Under the pieces are notes generated by a model. That model did not search any database and had not been told where the DNA came from. It saw nothing but the letters and a program-made list of their open reading frames with translations. A stretch of 64,000 nucleotides of DNA from Streptomyces sp. SAI-127 (lineage in GTDB: Bacteria > Actinomycetota > Actinomycetes > Streptomycetales > Streptomycetaceae). The stretch covers positions 1,488,001-1,552,000 of the forward strand of contig NZ_JARXYJ010000001.1 of NCBI RefSeq assembly GCF_029894425.1. The letters run 5' to 3'. The first letter of the stretch is position 1. Each line of letters starts with the position of its first letter. A program made the position numbers and the translations under genes. Positions 25,363 through 33,770 of this stretch are shown piece by piece.

Positions 25363-26469
25363 TCAGGCGGCCGTGTAGCCGAGTTGGCGCCTCATGTAGG
25401 GCGTCATGAGGGTCTTCGCCTTGGCCACGGTGCTGGTGCGGCTGCCGAGCACCGCCGTCTCGCCTCCCGGCACGGGCAGCATGGTCACCCCGTCGGCAGG
25501 GCCGAAGGGCACGATCAGCGGGGTGCGGTGGATGGGCCGGTAGAAGCGCGGCTCCTTGCGGTGCTTGCCCGAACTGTTCAGGTGGGCGCGGATGTTCCAG
25601 GCCGCGAGGTCGGCCTGGGCGAGCGCCGCCGGGGTGATCTTGAGCTCGGTGGCGTCGTTGACGTCGCCGACCGCGAAGACGTCCAGGTGCCCTTCGGCCC
25701 GCAGCGAGCGGTCGACCTTCACATGCCCGGAGGGGGTCAGCAGTTCGCCGTGTCCGCCCAGGCGCAGCCAGAGCGTGTTGGGGGTGGTGCCGGTGGCCCA
25801 GAAGGAGAGGTCCGCGGAGATGACGTCGCCGCGGGCGTCGCGGTAGGTGGCGAAGTCGTTGCCCGGGGCCATGAAGGAGTCGAGCCGTACCTCCACGTCG
25901 TGGGCCTCCAGCCACTCGCGCGCCTTGCGCCCGGCCCGTTCACTGCCCGTGCTGCCGAGCAGCTCGGTGCCGGAATGCGCGAGCGTGACCCGGGCGTCCG
26001 GCCGGGCCAGCCGGATCTCGGCGCTGAGTTCGACGCCGGAGGGCCCGCCGCCGACGACGAGGACGTGCTCGGCGAAGGCGATCTTCTGCTGGTGCTCGGC
26101 GAAGGACTTCATCGCCTCCTCGGTGGTGGTCCCGGCGAAGCGGGCCGGCTCCGGGTAGTCGGCGCCGGTCGCGATCACCACCACGTCGTAGGGCAGCCGT
26201 GTGCCGTTGGCCAGCACCACTCGTCGCTCGGCGGTGTCGATGCGCACCACCTTGCCCACGACCATCTGGCCGTGGCGCAGCAGCCGGTCGTACGGGATGA
26301 AGGGGGTGGCGCTCCACTCCCTGCGCACACCCGCCCGGAGGGAGGAGATGCGGTGGAAGAAGACCTCCTTGCGGTCCACGAGCGTGACCCGTGCCGTCGC
26401 GTCCAGCCGTTTCGCCAGCCGGACGCCCGCATAGCCGCCGCCGATCACCACTACGTCGCCGTCACTCAC
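25363..26469 (-). CDS. FAD-dependent NADH dehydrogenase-like (NDH-2/FSP1-type) oxidoreductase
   Basis: Pyridine nucleotide-disulfide-family flavoprotein of 368 aa. FAD motif VVVIGGGYAGVRLAK (about 6-20), ATGADYPEPARF (about 100-111), NAD motif VLVVGGGPSGVELSAE (about 136-151) and the FAD C-terminal DVFAVGDVNDATELK (about 270-284). It lacks a redox-active CxxC pair, as expected for type II NADH:quinone reductase or AIFM2/FSP1-like enzymes. The GTG at 26469 follows AGGAG by 8 bp; the frame is open further upstream but without support. Probably peripheral-membrane quinone reduction. Confidence 0.88.
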   Translation of the reverse strand: MSDGDVVVIGGGYAGVRLAKRLDATARVTLVDRKEVFFHRISSLRAGVRREWSATPFIPYDRLLRHGQMVVGKVVRIDTAERRVVLANGTRLPYDVVVIATGADYPEPARFAGTTTEEAMKSFAEHQQKIAFAEHVLVVGGGPSGVELSAEIRLARPDARVTLAHSGTELLGSTGSERAGRKAREWLEAHDVEVRLDSFMAPGNDFATYRDARGDVISADLSFWATGTTPNTLWLRLGGHGELLTPSGHVKVDRSLRAEGHLDVFAVGDVNDATELKITPAALAQADLAAWNIRAHLNSSGKHRKEPRFYRPIHRTPLIVPFGPADGVTMLPVPGGETAVLGSRTSTVAKAKTLMTPYMRRQLGYTAA

Positions 26470-26554
26470 GCCGAGTCTCCTGAACCGTGGGGGGAGGGAG
26501 TGCCATGGCGGACGAGCCGCTCCCCCGAGCACTCGGATGCCGGTGAGCGTAACG

Positions 26555-26574
26555 CTTGAAACCTAAAGTTTGAG
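26555..26574. promoter_or_regulatory. AT-rich imperfect palindrome upstream of the NDH-2-like gene
   Basis: CTTGAAACCTAAAGTTTGAG, with TTGAAAC and GTTTGAG half-sites, is the most AT-rich stretch of the 189-bp gap 26470-26658. It lies 86 bp upstream of the oxidoreductase start and is probably a promoter/operator; a GGGGGAG/CTCCCCC pair (26490-26526) lies in the leader. No gene is seen in this gap. Confidence 0.4.
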
Positions 26575-26658
26575 TTGGGTTATGTGAGCTTTCCGTGAAG
26601 CTGTCGGCCCCGAGGACGTGCGATGTGCCTTCCAGTGACGGCGAGTTGGACCGCGACG

Positions 26659-27066
26659 TCAGCCGAGCTCGTAGTCCAGCCGGATCCGGTGGGTGCCGTC
26701 GGCGTCGACCGCGAGGCCGCCGGTGCCGGAGATCCCCGCCAGGTCCCCGGTGCCACTGGAGGGCACGATCGTGAAGAACTCCGCGGTGCGGTCGCTGCCG
26801 GAGGTCGTCGCCGAGTGCACGAAGTTGAAGGCGCCGGACCTGCCGTGCAGCGAACCCTCGAAGGACTCCATGGCCACGTAGGTGCCGACGCCGGACTGCT
26901 GGTCGTACGCGGCGGTGAACAAGGTCGCCGAGCGGCCGGCGATCTCGCCCTCGAAGTGCTTCTCCATCGTCGCGACACCGACCGGAAGCCCGGTGGTCAC
27001 GGCCGGCTCGGGCTTCAGCTCGGTCGGGACGAACGCCTTCACGCCAAATGTTCCGTTGGCTCTCAT
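26659..27066 (-). CDS. DUF3224-family protein
   Basis: Small beta-barrel-like protein of 135 aa starting MRANGTFGVKAFVPTELKPE. The pattern ATMEKHFEGEIAGRSATLFT, then GTYVAMESFEGSLHGRSGAF and GTGDLAGISGTGGLAVDADG is typical of DUF3224 (allene-oxide-cyclase-like barrels), whose function is unknown. No signal peptide. The ATG at 27066 has no clear ribosome site. It stands alone between the YceI-like and oxidoreductase genes, 50 bp downstream of the former on the same strand. Confidence 0.85.
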   Translation of the reverse strand: MRANGTFGVKAFVPTELKPEPAVTTGLPVGVATMEKHFEGEIAGRSATLFTAAYDQQSGVGTYVAMESFEGSLHGRSGAFNFVHSATTSGSDRTAEFFTIVPSSGTGDLAGISGTGGLAVDADGTHRIRLDYELG

Positions 27067-27116
27067 GGGCCGACGGTACCGACCGGGTCTGACAATGCCC
27101 GGTCTTCCGCTCGCGC

Positions 27117-28031
27117 CTACTCCGGTGGGGTGGGCGTGTCGTGGGTGCGGTACATCGCCTGGACGTCCAGTTCCAGCTGGACCGTGGGGCCGACGACCGC
27201 GATGCCCCGGGCCAGCATCGACCGCCAGTTGAGCGTGTAGTCCTCGCGATGGAGTTCCGCCGTCGCCAGGGCCGCACAGCGGAGTTCCTCCCCGTAGCCG
27301 CCGTTCACCGTGCCGAGGTAGGTCGTGTCCAGGGCGACCGAGCGGCTCACGCCGTGCATGGTCAGACTGCCCTGGAGGGTCCACTTGCTTCCGCCGCGGT
27401 AGGCGAAGCGGGTGCTGACGAAGTCGATGTGGGGGAAGCGTTCGACGTCGAGGAAGTCGGCGGACCGCAGATGATTGTCCCGCGTGGTGTTGCCGGTGGT
27501 GATGCTCGAGGCGTCGATACGGACCTGGACACGGGTCTGCGACATGTCCTGCGCGACCTGGATACCGCCCTCGAAACGCTCGAAGCGGCCGTGGACGTGC
27601 GCCATGCCGACGTGCTTGGCGATGAATCGGATCGCGGTGTGCGGCGGATCGAACAGCCAGACGCCTGGCGTGGGCAGCTGCAGCGCCTGGGCGGGCTGGA
27701 GCCAGACCCGCTCGGTGGGCGTCATCCCGTACGGCCCCACGTCGACCGTCTCGCGATGCGGCTGAAGCCCCTCCGCCGCGGCCAGCAGGCTGTAGCGGCC
27801 GGGCGGCAGAACGGCGAGGAAGTAGCCGTAGGGGTCGGTCGTACCGCGGACCGCGACCCGGTGCGTGTCCAGGGCGGTGACGGTGACGTCCGCGCCCGCC
27901 ATGGGCGAGCCCATCGGGTCGACGATCTCACGGGCCACGGCGCCCGCGCCTTCCGGGAGGGGGACGGAGAGGCCCGCCGCCTCGGCAAGGGCAGCCTTGG
28001 ACCGCCGGCGCCGGAGCAGTGCGAGGGCCAT
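27117..28031 (-). CDS. YceI-domain protein with N-terminal carboxypeptidase-regulatory-like domain
   Basis: 304-aa two-domain protein. Residues about 30-110 form a beta-sandwich regulatory-like domain (REIVDPMGSPMAGADVTV; DPYGYFLAVLPPGRYSLLAA). Residues about 125-300 are a YceI lipocalin-like domain (WLFDPPHTAIRFIAKHVGMA; SADFLDVERFPHIDFVST; GSLTMHGVSRSVALD), a fold that binds polyisoprenoid or amphiphilic ligands. There is no signal peptide, unlike most YceI proteins. The ATG at 28031 follows AAAGG. It starts 43 bp after maleylacetate reductase and may be the last gene of the hydroxyquinol operon; its role there is unknown. Confidence 0.85.
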   Translation of the reverse strand: MALALLRRRRSKAALAEAAGLSVPLPEGAGAVAREIVDPMGSPMAGADVTVTALDTHRVAVRGTTDPYGYFLAVLPPGRYSLLAAAEGLQPHRETVDVGPYGMTPTERVWLQPAQALQLPTPGVWLFDPPHTAIRFIAKHVGMAHVHGRFERFEGGIQVAQDMSQTRVQVRIDASSITTGNTTRDNHLRSADFLDVERFPHIDFVSTRFAYRGGSKWTLQGSLTMHGVSRSVALDTTYLGTVNGGYGEELRCAALATAELHREDYTLNWRSMLARGIAVVGPTVQLELDVQAMYRTHDTPTPPE

Positions 28032-28074
28032 GATGTTCACCTTTCTTAGGGGACTTGCTGTGGTGCTGCGGGAC

Positions 28075-29142
28075 TCATGGTCGACGTCCCTCATAGGCCG
28101 CCTGGAGTACCTCCCGCACACCTTCCGCCGTCACAGGACGCGGGTTGGCGTACGGCTGCCCCGCCACCTGTACGGCCGCCTCCGCCACGTCGGTCTCCTG
28201 GAGACCGAGTTCGGCGAGGGAGCGCGGCGCACCCAGGCGTCCGGCCAGATCCCACAGGGCTCGTGACGGGTCGTCGGCATCGAGTGCCCGTCCCAGCACG
28301 GTCAACGCACCGGGAGCGGCGGGGGCGTTGTACGCGAGCGCGTACGGCAGGACGACCGTGTGTGTCTCGGCGTGCGGCAGGCCGAAGGTGCCGCCCAGGA
28401 CGTGGCACAGCTTGTGGTGCAGCCCCATGGTGGTCGCCCCCAGACACGCCCCGCACAGCCACGCGCCGTACAGGGCCCGGCCGCGCGCGTCCAGGTCGTC
28501 GGGCCGCGCGGCGAGCAGCGGCAGCGCCTCGGCCATCGCCCGTACGCCGTCCTGGGCCATCAACGCGATCAGCGGCGAGGTGTCCGGGGCGTAGAGCGCC
28601 TCGACCGCGTGGGCGAGGGCGTTGATGCCGCTGGTCACGGTGAGCGGCACCGGCAGGGAGACGGTCAGCTCGGGGTCGTAGACGACACTGCGGGGCTGGA
28701 CCTTCGGGTCGCGGCCGGTGCGCTTGACCCCGCCCTCGGTCAGGCCCCACACGGGGGTCATCTCGGAGCCCGAGTAGGTCGACGGCACGGCGATCAGCGG
28801 CAGTCCGGTGCGCAGGGCGATCGCCTTGCCGAGGCCGATGGACGAGCCGCCGCCGACCGCGACGACCCCGTCGGCCCCAGCCGCGCGGGCCACCGCCACG
28901 GCCCGGTCGGCGTCCTCGACGGGTACATGCATACGGGCCTCGGCGTGCAGCCCCGCGCACGCGTCGCCGAGCGCGTCCGCGACCGCCCGCGCCACGGCCT
29001 CGCCCCGGCTGCCGCACACCACCAACAGGCGGCGCAGGCCCAGGTGTTCGGCCTCGCCGGGGGTCGCCGTCACGGCGGCGCCGGGCCGGAACACGACCCG
29101 CGTGGGACGGCTCTCGTAGGTGAAGTCGGCCGAGAACGTCAT
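28075..29142 (-). CDS. Maleylacetate reductase
   Basis: Iron-containing-alcohol-dehydrogenase-family enzyme of 355 aa reducing maleylacetate to 3-oxoadipate with NAD(P)H. The nucleotide-binding GVVAVGGGSSIGLGKAIAL (about 90-108), AVPSTYSGSEMTPVWG (about 117-132) and the metal/substrate histidines in GLHHKLCHVLGGTFGLPHAETH (quoted in parts GLHHKLCHVLGG and LPHAETH; about 235-257) mark it as maleylacetate reductase rather than a generic alcohol dehydrogenase. The ATG overlaps the dioxygenase stop by 4 bp (ATGA), so the two are translationally coupled. Confidence 0.93.
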   Translation of the reverse strand: MTFSADFTYESRPTRVVFRPGAAVTATPGEAEHLGLRRLLVVCGSRGEAVARAVADALGDACAGLHAEARMHVPVEDADRAVAVARAAGADGVVAVGGGSSIGLGKAIALRTGLPLIAVPSTYSGSEMTPVWGLTEGGVKRTGRDPKVQPRSVVYDPELTVSLPVPLTVTSGINALAHAVEALYAPDTSPLIALMAQDGVRAMAEALPLLAARPDDLDARGRALYGAWLCGACLGATTMGLHHKLCHVLGGTFGLPHAETHTVVLPYALAYNAPAAPGALTVLGRALDADDPSRALWDLAGRLGAPRSLAELGLQETDVAEAAVQVAGQPYANPRPVTAEGVREVLQAAYEGRRP

Positions 29143-30008
29143 GCGTTCGGCTCCAGTACGAGGTCGAAGCGGGCGTGCCGGAAGGGGTTCGGGATGCCGA
29201 ACTCGGCGGCCAGGGACGGGTCGTCGGTCGTCGCGAAGTCCTGCACCAGGCTCTGTTTCACGGCGAAGACGGCGTCGGAGTCGAGGTAGTCGCTGCCCGC
29301 GACGAAGATGTGGGTCGTGACGGGGGTGTGGTCTTCGGCTCCGGCGATGAAGTGGATGTGGGCGGGCCGGTACGGGTGCCGTCCGGTCGCGTCGAGCAGG
29401 TCGCCGACCGGGCCGTCGGTGGGGATCGGGTAGGGCGCCGGGACGCACGTGCGGAACCAGAAGCGGCCCTCGGCGTCGGCGGTGAACAGTCCGCGTCCGT
29501 TGCCCGCGGGCTGTACGTCGGGCTGCTGGACGTCGTAGAAGCCCTGATCGTCGGCCTGCCAGACGTCCAGGACGGCGCCGGGCAGCGGGGTGCCGTCCGC
29601 CGACAGCACCCGGCCGCTGACCACGCACGGCTCGGCACCGCCCACCAGGTCGATGTCGTCCCCGAGTTCCCGCACGGGCGACTCGGTCATATGGAAGGGG
29701 CCGAGCACGGTGGACTCGGTGGCGCCCGGTACGCGGTCGCCGTTGAGTGTCTCCACGAGCATGGAGACGCCGAGGACGTCCGAGAGCAGGATGAACTCCT
29801 GCCGGGTGTCGGTGCACTTCTGCCCGGTCGCCGTCAGGAAGGCGATCGCCTTCTCCCACTCCTCCTGGGTGAGCCGGCTCTCGCGCACGAAGTCGTGCAG
29901 GTGGCCGATCAGGCCGGCGAGCAGTTCGCGCAGGCGGGGATCGGCGGTCGCGTGGAGGCTGGCCACGGCCTCCTCGGTGACGCTGGTTCCGATCGCGTCG
30001 GTGGTCAT
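29139..30008 (-). CDS. Hydroxyquinol 1,2-dioxygenase (intradiol)
   Basis: Non-haem Fe(III) intradiol dioxygenase of 289 aa, cleaving hydroxyquinol (1,2,4-trihydroxybenzene) to maleylacetate. An N-terminal dimerisation domain (to about 100) precedes the catalytic barrel; the iron ligands are Tyr in GFYDVQQP, Tyr in HPYRPAHIHF and the two histidines of AHIHF. Assignment to hydroxyquinol rather than catechol rests on the downstream maleylacetate reductase. The ATG at 30008 has GGAGGAG upstream. It follows the flavin monooxygenase by 66 bp containing a small hairpin. Confidence 0.93.
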   Translation of the reverse strand: MTTDAIGTSVTEEAVASLHATADPRLRELLAGLIGHLHDFVRESRLTQEEWEKAIAFLTATGQKCTDTRQEFILLSDVLGVSMLVETLNGDRVPGATESTVLGPFHMTESPVRELGDDIDLVGGAEPCVVSGRVLSADGTPLPGAVLDVWQADDQGFYDVQQPDVQPAGNGRGLFTADAEGRFWFRTCVPAPYPIPTDGPVGDLLDATGRHPYRPAHIHFIAGAEDHTPVTTHIFVAGSDYLDSDAVFAVKQSLVQDFATTDDPSLAAEFGIPNPFRHARFDLVLEPNA

Positions 30009-30052
30009 CCCGGCTCCTCCTCGTCGGCATGTCGCTTCTTCCATGATTGCGC

Positions 30053-30069
30053 GCCCGGTGTGTCCGGGC
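30053..30069 (-). promoter_or_regulatory. Intercistronic hairpin in the hydroxyquinol operon
   Basis: GCCCGG and CCGGGC enclose a 5-nt loop between the monooxygenase stop and the dioxygenase ribosome site. It may stabilise or partly terminate the transcript, adjusting expression of the two parts. Confidence 0.35.
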
Positions 30070-30074
30070 CTGGC

Positions 30075-31814
30075 TCAGGCGTGCCCGAGGACCTGCCGCA
30101 ACGCGTCCGTCAGGAGTGTTCCGGCGTCCGGCGCGGCGGTCGCGTGCCGGAAGGCGACGAACCCGTCGGGCCGTACGAGCAGCGCGCCCGCGTCGGAGAT
30201 CTCGCTCAGGCGCGCCCAGTCGCCGTACGGGTCCTCGTACTCCTGCCCGGGGCCGACGACCACGGTGGCGATTTCGATGTCCTGTGCCGCGGCGGCCCGG
30301 ACCCAGCCCTCGCCGCCGATGCCGGTCAGCAGGGTGAAGCGGCCTTTTCCGACGGTGTCGAGGGTGGAGAGGGTGCGGGTGCCGGAGGTGATCCAGGCGT
30401 GCGGGACGCGGGCGCCGGGGCGGGAGGTGGGCTGGTGGTGGAGCTCGGGATCGCGCGCGAAGGTCTCCGCGGGGGTGCCGTCGGGGACGACGGCGTCCGA
30501 GGCGTAGCGCTGGTTGAGGTCGACGCCGTGCGCGTTGAACTCGTACACCTTGAAGGCGATGGCCTCGCGGAGCCGGGCCCGCTGCTTCTCGGCGGCCTCG
30601 GTGGTGTCCTTGCGGGCGGCGATGTTGGCCCACAGCTGTTCGGGGGTCTGCGGGGAGAGTCCGTCGAGGGCCTCGAAGATCGGGGCGGTCTCGCCGATCG
30701 ACTGGTTGGCGCGGGTGACGACCTGCTTGCCGACGGGAGCGCGTTCGGCGGTGTAGGTGTCGAGGAGCTTCGGGGCGGCGGTGCCGTCGAGGACGAGCTT
30801 GAGCTTCCAGGCGAGGTTGTAGGAGTCCTGGATGGAGGTGTTGGAGCCGAGGCCGTTGGACGGCGGGTGGCGGTGGGTGGCGTCACCGGCGCAGAGGACG
30901 CGGCCGTTGGAGTAGGTCTCGGCGTACATCTCGTTGACGGTCCAGGCCGAGGACGACTTGATCGTCACGGAAATCTCGTCGTCGCCGACCAGCTGGCGCA
31001 CGATCGACTCGGCGTACTCGGTGGTCAGGTCGGGGGCGCCCGCCGTGACGTCGTACCCCCACACGATCATCCACTCGTTCCACGGCCGCACACAACGCAC
31101 CAGGCCCGCGCCGATGCCGCCGACGGTGGCGCCCGGGGCGAGGACCCAGTAGAGGGTGGAGGGCCGGTGGGCGGTGTACTTCGCCAGGTCCGCCTCGAAG
31201 ACGATGTTGATGCTGCCGGCCACGCCCATCTGGCCGCCCATCGGCAGCCCGGCGTCCTCGGCGACCCTGGAGCGGCCGCCGTCCGCGCCGATCAGGTACT
31301 TGGCGCGGATCTCGTACGTGTCGCCGCGCAGCCGGTCCCGCACGGTGACCGTCACGCCGTCGGCGTCCTGGGTGTGGGAGAGGTACTCGGTCTGAAAGCG
31401 CAGGCTTGTGCCGCGGGCGACGGCCGCGTTGACGAGGACCGGCTCCATGAGGTGCTGCGGCATGTCGCACATGCGGGTGGGGCTGGCGAGTTCGTGGGCG
31501 GCCTGGACGAGCGGGTCGTTGCCCCACGAGCGCACCCGGCCCAGTTCCTCGCCGGCCAGGCTCGTGCAGAAGGTGGTGTTGCCCATCAGATGCTGCGGGG
31601 TCGCCTGCGCGATGACGTCCTGTTCCACGCCGAGGTCGCGCAGCACCTCCATCGTGCGCTGGTTGGTGATGTGCGCGCGGGGGGTGTCTGCGAGGCTCGC
31701 GTAGCGGGTGACGACGATGTTGGGGACGCCGTAGGTGCTCAGGGCGAGCGCGGCCGAGGCTCCGGCCGGGCCGCTGCCTACGATCAGGACGTCGGTCTCG
31801 ACGACGGGGGACAC
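30075..31814 (-). CDS. FAD-dependent aromatic hydroxylase (TfdB/resorcinol-hydroxylase type)
   Basis: Class A flavoprotein monooxygenase of 579 aa with a C-terminal thioredoxin-like tail. FAD motif DVLIVGSGPAGASAALAL (about 8-25), the ADGGRS-type DG motif (YLIGADGGRSRVAE, about 165-178) and GDATHRHPPSNGLGSNTSIQ (about 298-317). The sequence resembles phenol/2,4-dichlorophenol hydroxylases. In front of hydroxyquinol dioxygenase it probably makes hydroxyquinol from resorcinol, hydroquinone or a related phenol. The GTG at 31814 has AGGAG upstream. It is divergent from the Fis-type activator. Confidence 0.9.
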   Translation of the reverse strand: MSPVVETDVLIVGSGPAGASAALALSTYGVPNIVVTRYASLADTPRAHITNQRTMEVLRDLGVEQDVIAQATPQHLMGNTTFCTSLAGEELGRVRSWGNDPLVQAAHELASPTRMCDMPQHLMEPVLVNAAVARGTSLRFQTEYLSHTQDADGVTVTVRDRLRGDTYEIRAKYLIGADGGRSRVAEDAGLPMGGQMGVAGSINIVFEADLAKYTAHRPSTLYWVLAPGATVGGIGAGLVRCVRPWNEWMIVWGYDVTAGAPDLTTEYAESIVRQLVGDDEISVTIKSSSAWTVNEMYAETYSNGRVLCAGDATHRHPPSNGLGSNTSIQDSYNLAWKLKLVLDGTAAPKLLDTYTAERAPVGKQVVTRANQSIGETAPIFEALDGLSPQTPEQLWANIAARKDTTEAAEKQRARLREAIAFKVYEFNAHGVDLNQRYASDAVVPDGTPAETFARDPELHHQPTSRPGARVPHAWITSGTRTLSTLDTVGKGRFTLLTGIGGEGWVRAAAAQDIEIATVVVGPGQEYEDPYGDWARLSEISDAGALLVRPDGFVAFRHATAAPDAGTLLTDALRQVLGHA

Positions 31815-31884
31815 GGGGCGCTCCTGGCGTGGGCATACGGACGACGGACAGTCTTGATCATGGTGCGGTACGGCGGTGTGCGGG

Positions 31885-31901
31885 TGTCTCAATGTGAGAC
31901 A
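31885..31901. promoter_or_regulatory. Probable activator site of the hydroxyquinol operon
   Basis: TGTCTCAATGTGAGACA: perfect 7-bp arms around 3 bp, centred 79 bp upstream of the monooxygenase GTG and about 120 bp upstream of the activator GTG. TGTC/GACA-ended inverted repeats are typical recognition sites of Fis-type HTH domains, the class carried by the adjacent regulator. Confidence 0.7.
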
Positions 31902-32012
31902 TAGGCATCGGCTGCAGGGCGGGCGGTTGGTGGGGGACCCGTGCCGCCGGACGCCGCCTCCGTACGGGGCAGTCGTTGCCCGTTCAACCGAACCCGCTAC
32001 GGTGGGTACGTC

Positions 32013-33725
32013 GTGACCACCACAGAGCCCTCCCCCGCAGTCCACGCCCTCCCACCGCTGCGAGTGGCGCGCGAGCGCTTCCTGTCCGGGCGCCCGCTGC
32101 CCGACGGTGTGCCGGAGGAGGTCCTCGCGGCGTGGCGGCGGGCCCGGTTCTTCGGCGTTCCGCACGACCTGAAGGAGCCCGCCGCCGATGCGCCCCGACC
32201 GGTCGAGTCGCCGCTCCTCGGCGCCGCCCGTCCGGTGCTCGAACGGATCGCCCCCGCCCTGGGCACCGGCCGCTCGGTCCTCCTCCTCACCGACGCGCGA
32301 CTGCGTGTGCTGTGGACGTCCGGGAGCGCGCCCGAGCTCACCCCGCACCCGGGGCTGTCGGAGCAGGAGGTGGGCCACAACAGCGCGGCTCTCGCCCTGC
32401 GCAGTCGGCGCCGGGCCGAGGTGCACGGGCCCGAGCACTTCCTCGACGTGTGGCAGGACGTGTCGGCGGTCAGCGTCCCGGTGCTCGCGCCGAAGAGCGG
32501 ACAGGCACTCGGCACCCTCACCGTCGCCTCCCACCTGTGCGGCGGATGCCCGCCGCACCCGCAGGCGGCCCTCGCCGAGGCCGCTGCCGCCGCCGTGGAG
32601 GCCGAACTTGTCGCCCGGGCGGGACGTGCCGAACAGGTCCTTCTGGACGCCTACTTGCGCGCCGCGCGGGGAGAGGACCGTGCGGTGGTCGTGTTGGACG
32701 GCCGCAACCGTCTGATCAGCTCGGCGGCGGAGCGGCTGATGACCGAGGAGATCCTTCGGGTTCTTGAGCGTACGGCGACGACGGCACGGCACACGGACGC
32801 ACCGGCCGCCGCCCGACTGCCCGAGGGAGCCGGGTGCAGCGCTCGGATCGACCTGGTGCGGCAGGCGGGCGTGGTCGTGGGGATCGTGGCCGTCCTGGAG
32901 CCGCAGGCCGAGGGCACGCCGAGGCCGAGACCGCGCCCGCTCCCCCGTCTGACCGGCTCCTCCCTTCCGTGGCGGTACGCCGTGGAACGCGCCGCCGAAC
33001 TGGTCCGCTCCCCCGAGCCCGTGCTGCTGACCGGTGAACGGGGGACGGGCAAGACCGCGCTGGCCCGGGAGTTGCTGGGACCGGCCGGCATCGAGACCGT
33101 GGACGCGGCCGAAGGCGGCGCGCTCGAAGGGGACTTGACGGAATGGGCCGCGGCGAGGCCCCTCATCCTCCGGCACGCCGAGCGGCTGACACAGCCCGCC
33201 GTGGCCACGCTCAACTCCCTGCTCGACGCGCACCCGGACACCCGGCTGCTGGTCACCCACACCCCCGGCACTCCGCCCGGCCCCTGCCTGCAACGGCTCC
33301 TCGACAAACTCGCCGCCCGCACGGTCGCCCTCCCACCACTGCGCGAACGCACCGAGGACATCAGGGAGTTGCTGTCGGCCCTCACCCCGCGCCCCGCACC
33401 GGGAAGTCCTCCGCTGACCTGGACCCTGGACGCCCTGCGCGCGCTCGAACAGCATCCGTGGCCAGGGAACGTCACCGAACTCGCCCATGTCGTCCAGGCG
33501 TTGGCGGAACACCGAAGGGCCTCCGGTCCGGTACGCCGGGCCGAACTGCCGGACACCGTGCGGGAAGGGCCCGCCGCCCGCCCGCTCAGCCCTATGGAAC
33601 ACGCCGAACGCGCCACGATCCTGGAGACACTGCACCGCCACGGCGGCAACAAGTCCCGCGCGGCGGCGGTACTCGGCATCGGGCGGGCCACGCTGTACCG
33701 CAAACTGCGGGAGTACGAGGGCTGA
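32013..33725 (+). CDS. AcoR-like GAF/Fis-domain regulator lacking the sigma-54 contact motif
   Basis: Regulator of 570 aa. A GAF-like sensor region (about 60-240) is followed by a shortened AAA+ region with Walker A (LTGERGTGKTALARELLG, about 335-352) and the PPLRERTEDIRELL block (about 443-456), then a C-terminal Fis HTH (HGGNKSRAAAVLGIGRATLY). The ESELFG and GAFTGA elements that contact sigma-54 are absent and Walker B has no DE pair (LILRHAERL), as expected for Streptomyces, which lack sigma-54. The GTG at 32013 was chosen; 31941 is also in frame. It is divergent from the hydroxyquinol operon and probably activates it. Confidence 0.88.
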   Translation: MTTTEPSPAVHALPPLRVARERFLSGRPLPDGVPEEVLAAWRRARFFGVPHDLKEPAADAPRPVESPLLGAARPVLERIAPALGTGRSVLLLTDARLRVLWTSGSAPELTPHPGLSEQEVGHNSAALALRSRRRAEVHGPEHFLDVWQDVSAVSVPVLAPKSGQALGTLTVASHLCGGCPPHPQAALAEAAAAAVEAELVARAGRAEQVLLDAYLRAARGEDRAVVVLDGRNRLISSAAERLMTEEILRVLERTATTARHTDAPAAARLPEGAGCSARIDLVRQAGVVVGIVAVLEPQAEGTPRPRPRPLPRLTGSSLPWRYAVERAAELVRSPEPVLLTGERGTGKTALARELLGPAGIETVDAAEGGALEGDLTEWAAARPLILRHAERLTQPAVATLNSLLDAHPDTRLLVTHTPGTPPGPCLQRLLDKLAARTVALPPLRERTEDIRELLSALTPRPAPGSPPLTWTLDALRALEQHPWPGNVTELAHVVQALAEHRRASGPVRRAELPDTVREGPAARPLSPMEHAERATILETLHRHGGNKSRAAAVLGIGRATLYRKLREYEG

Positions 33726-33740
33726 GGAACGGGCTCGGGC

Positions 33741-33754
33741 CCCGGGCAACCGGG
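33741..33754. terminator. Small hairpin between convergent genes
   Basis: CCCGG-GCAA-CCGGG, a 5-bp stem closed by a GNRA tetraloop, between the Fis-type activator stop and the LacI stop (46-bp gap). Confidence 0.35.
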
Positions 33755-33770
33755 CCGGCGGACACGTCGT

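Noticed and set aside
29175..31904. A 909-codon plus-strand frame over the hydroxyquinol genes
   Set aside because: Shadow frame; the minus strand encodes three recognisable enzymes with ribosome sites and overlaps.
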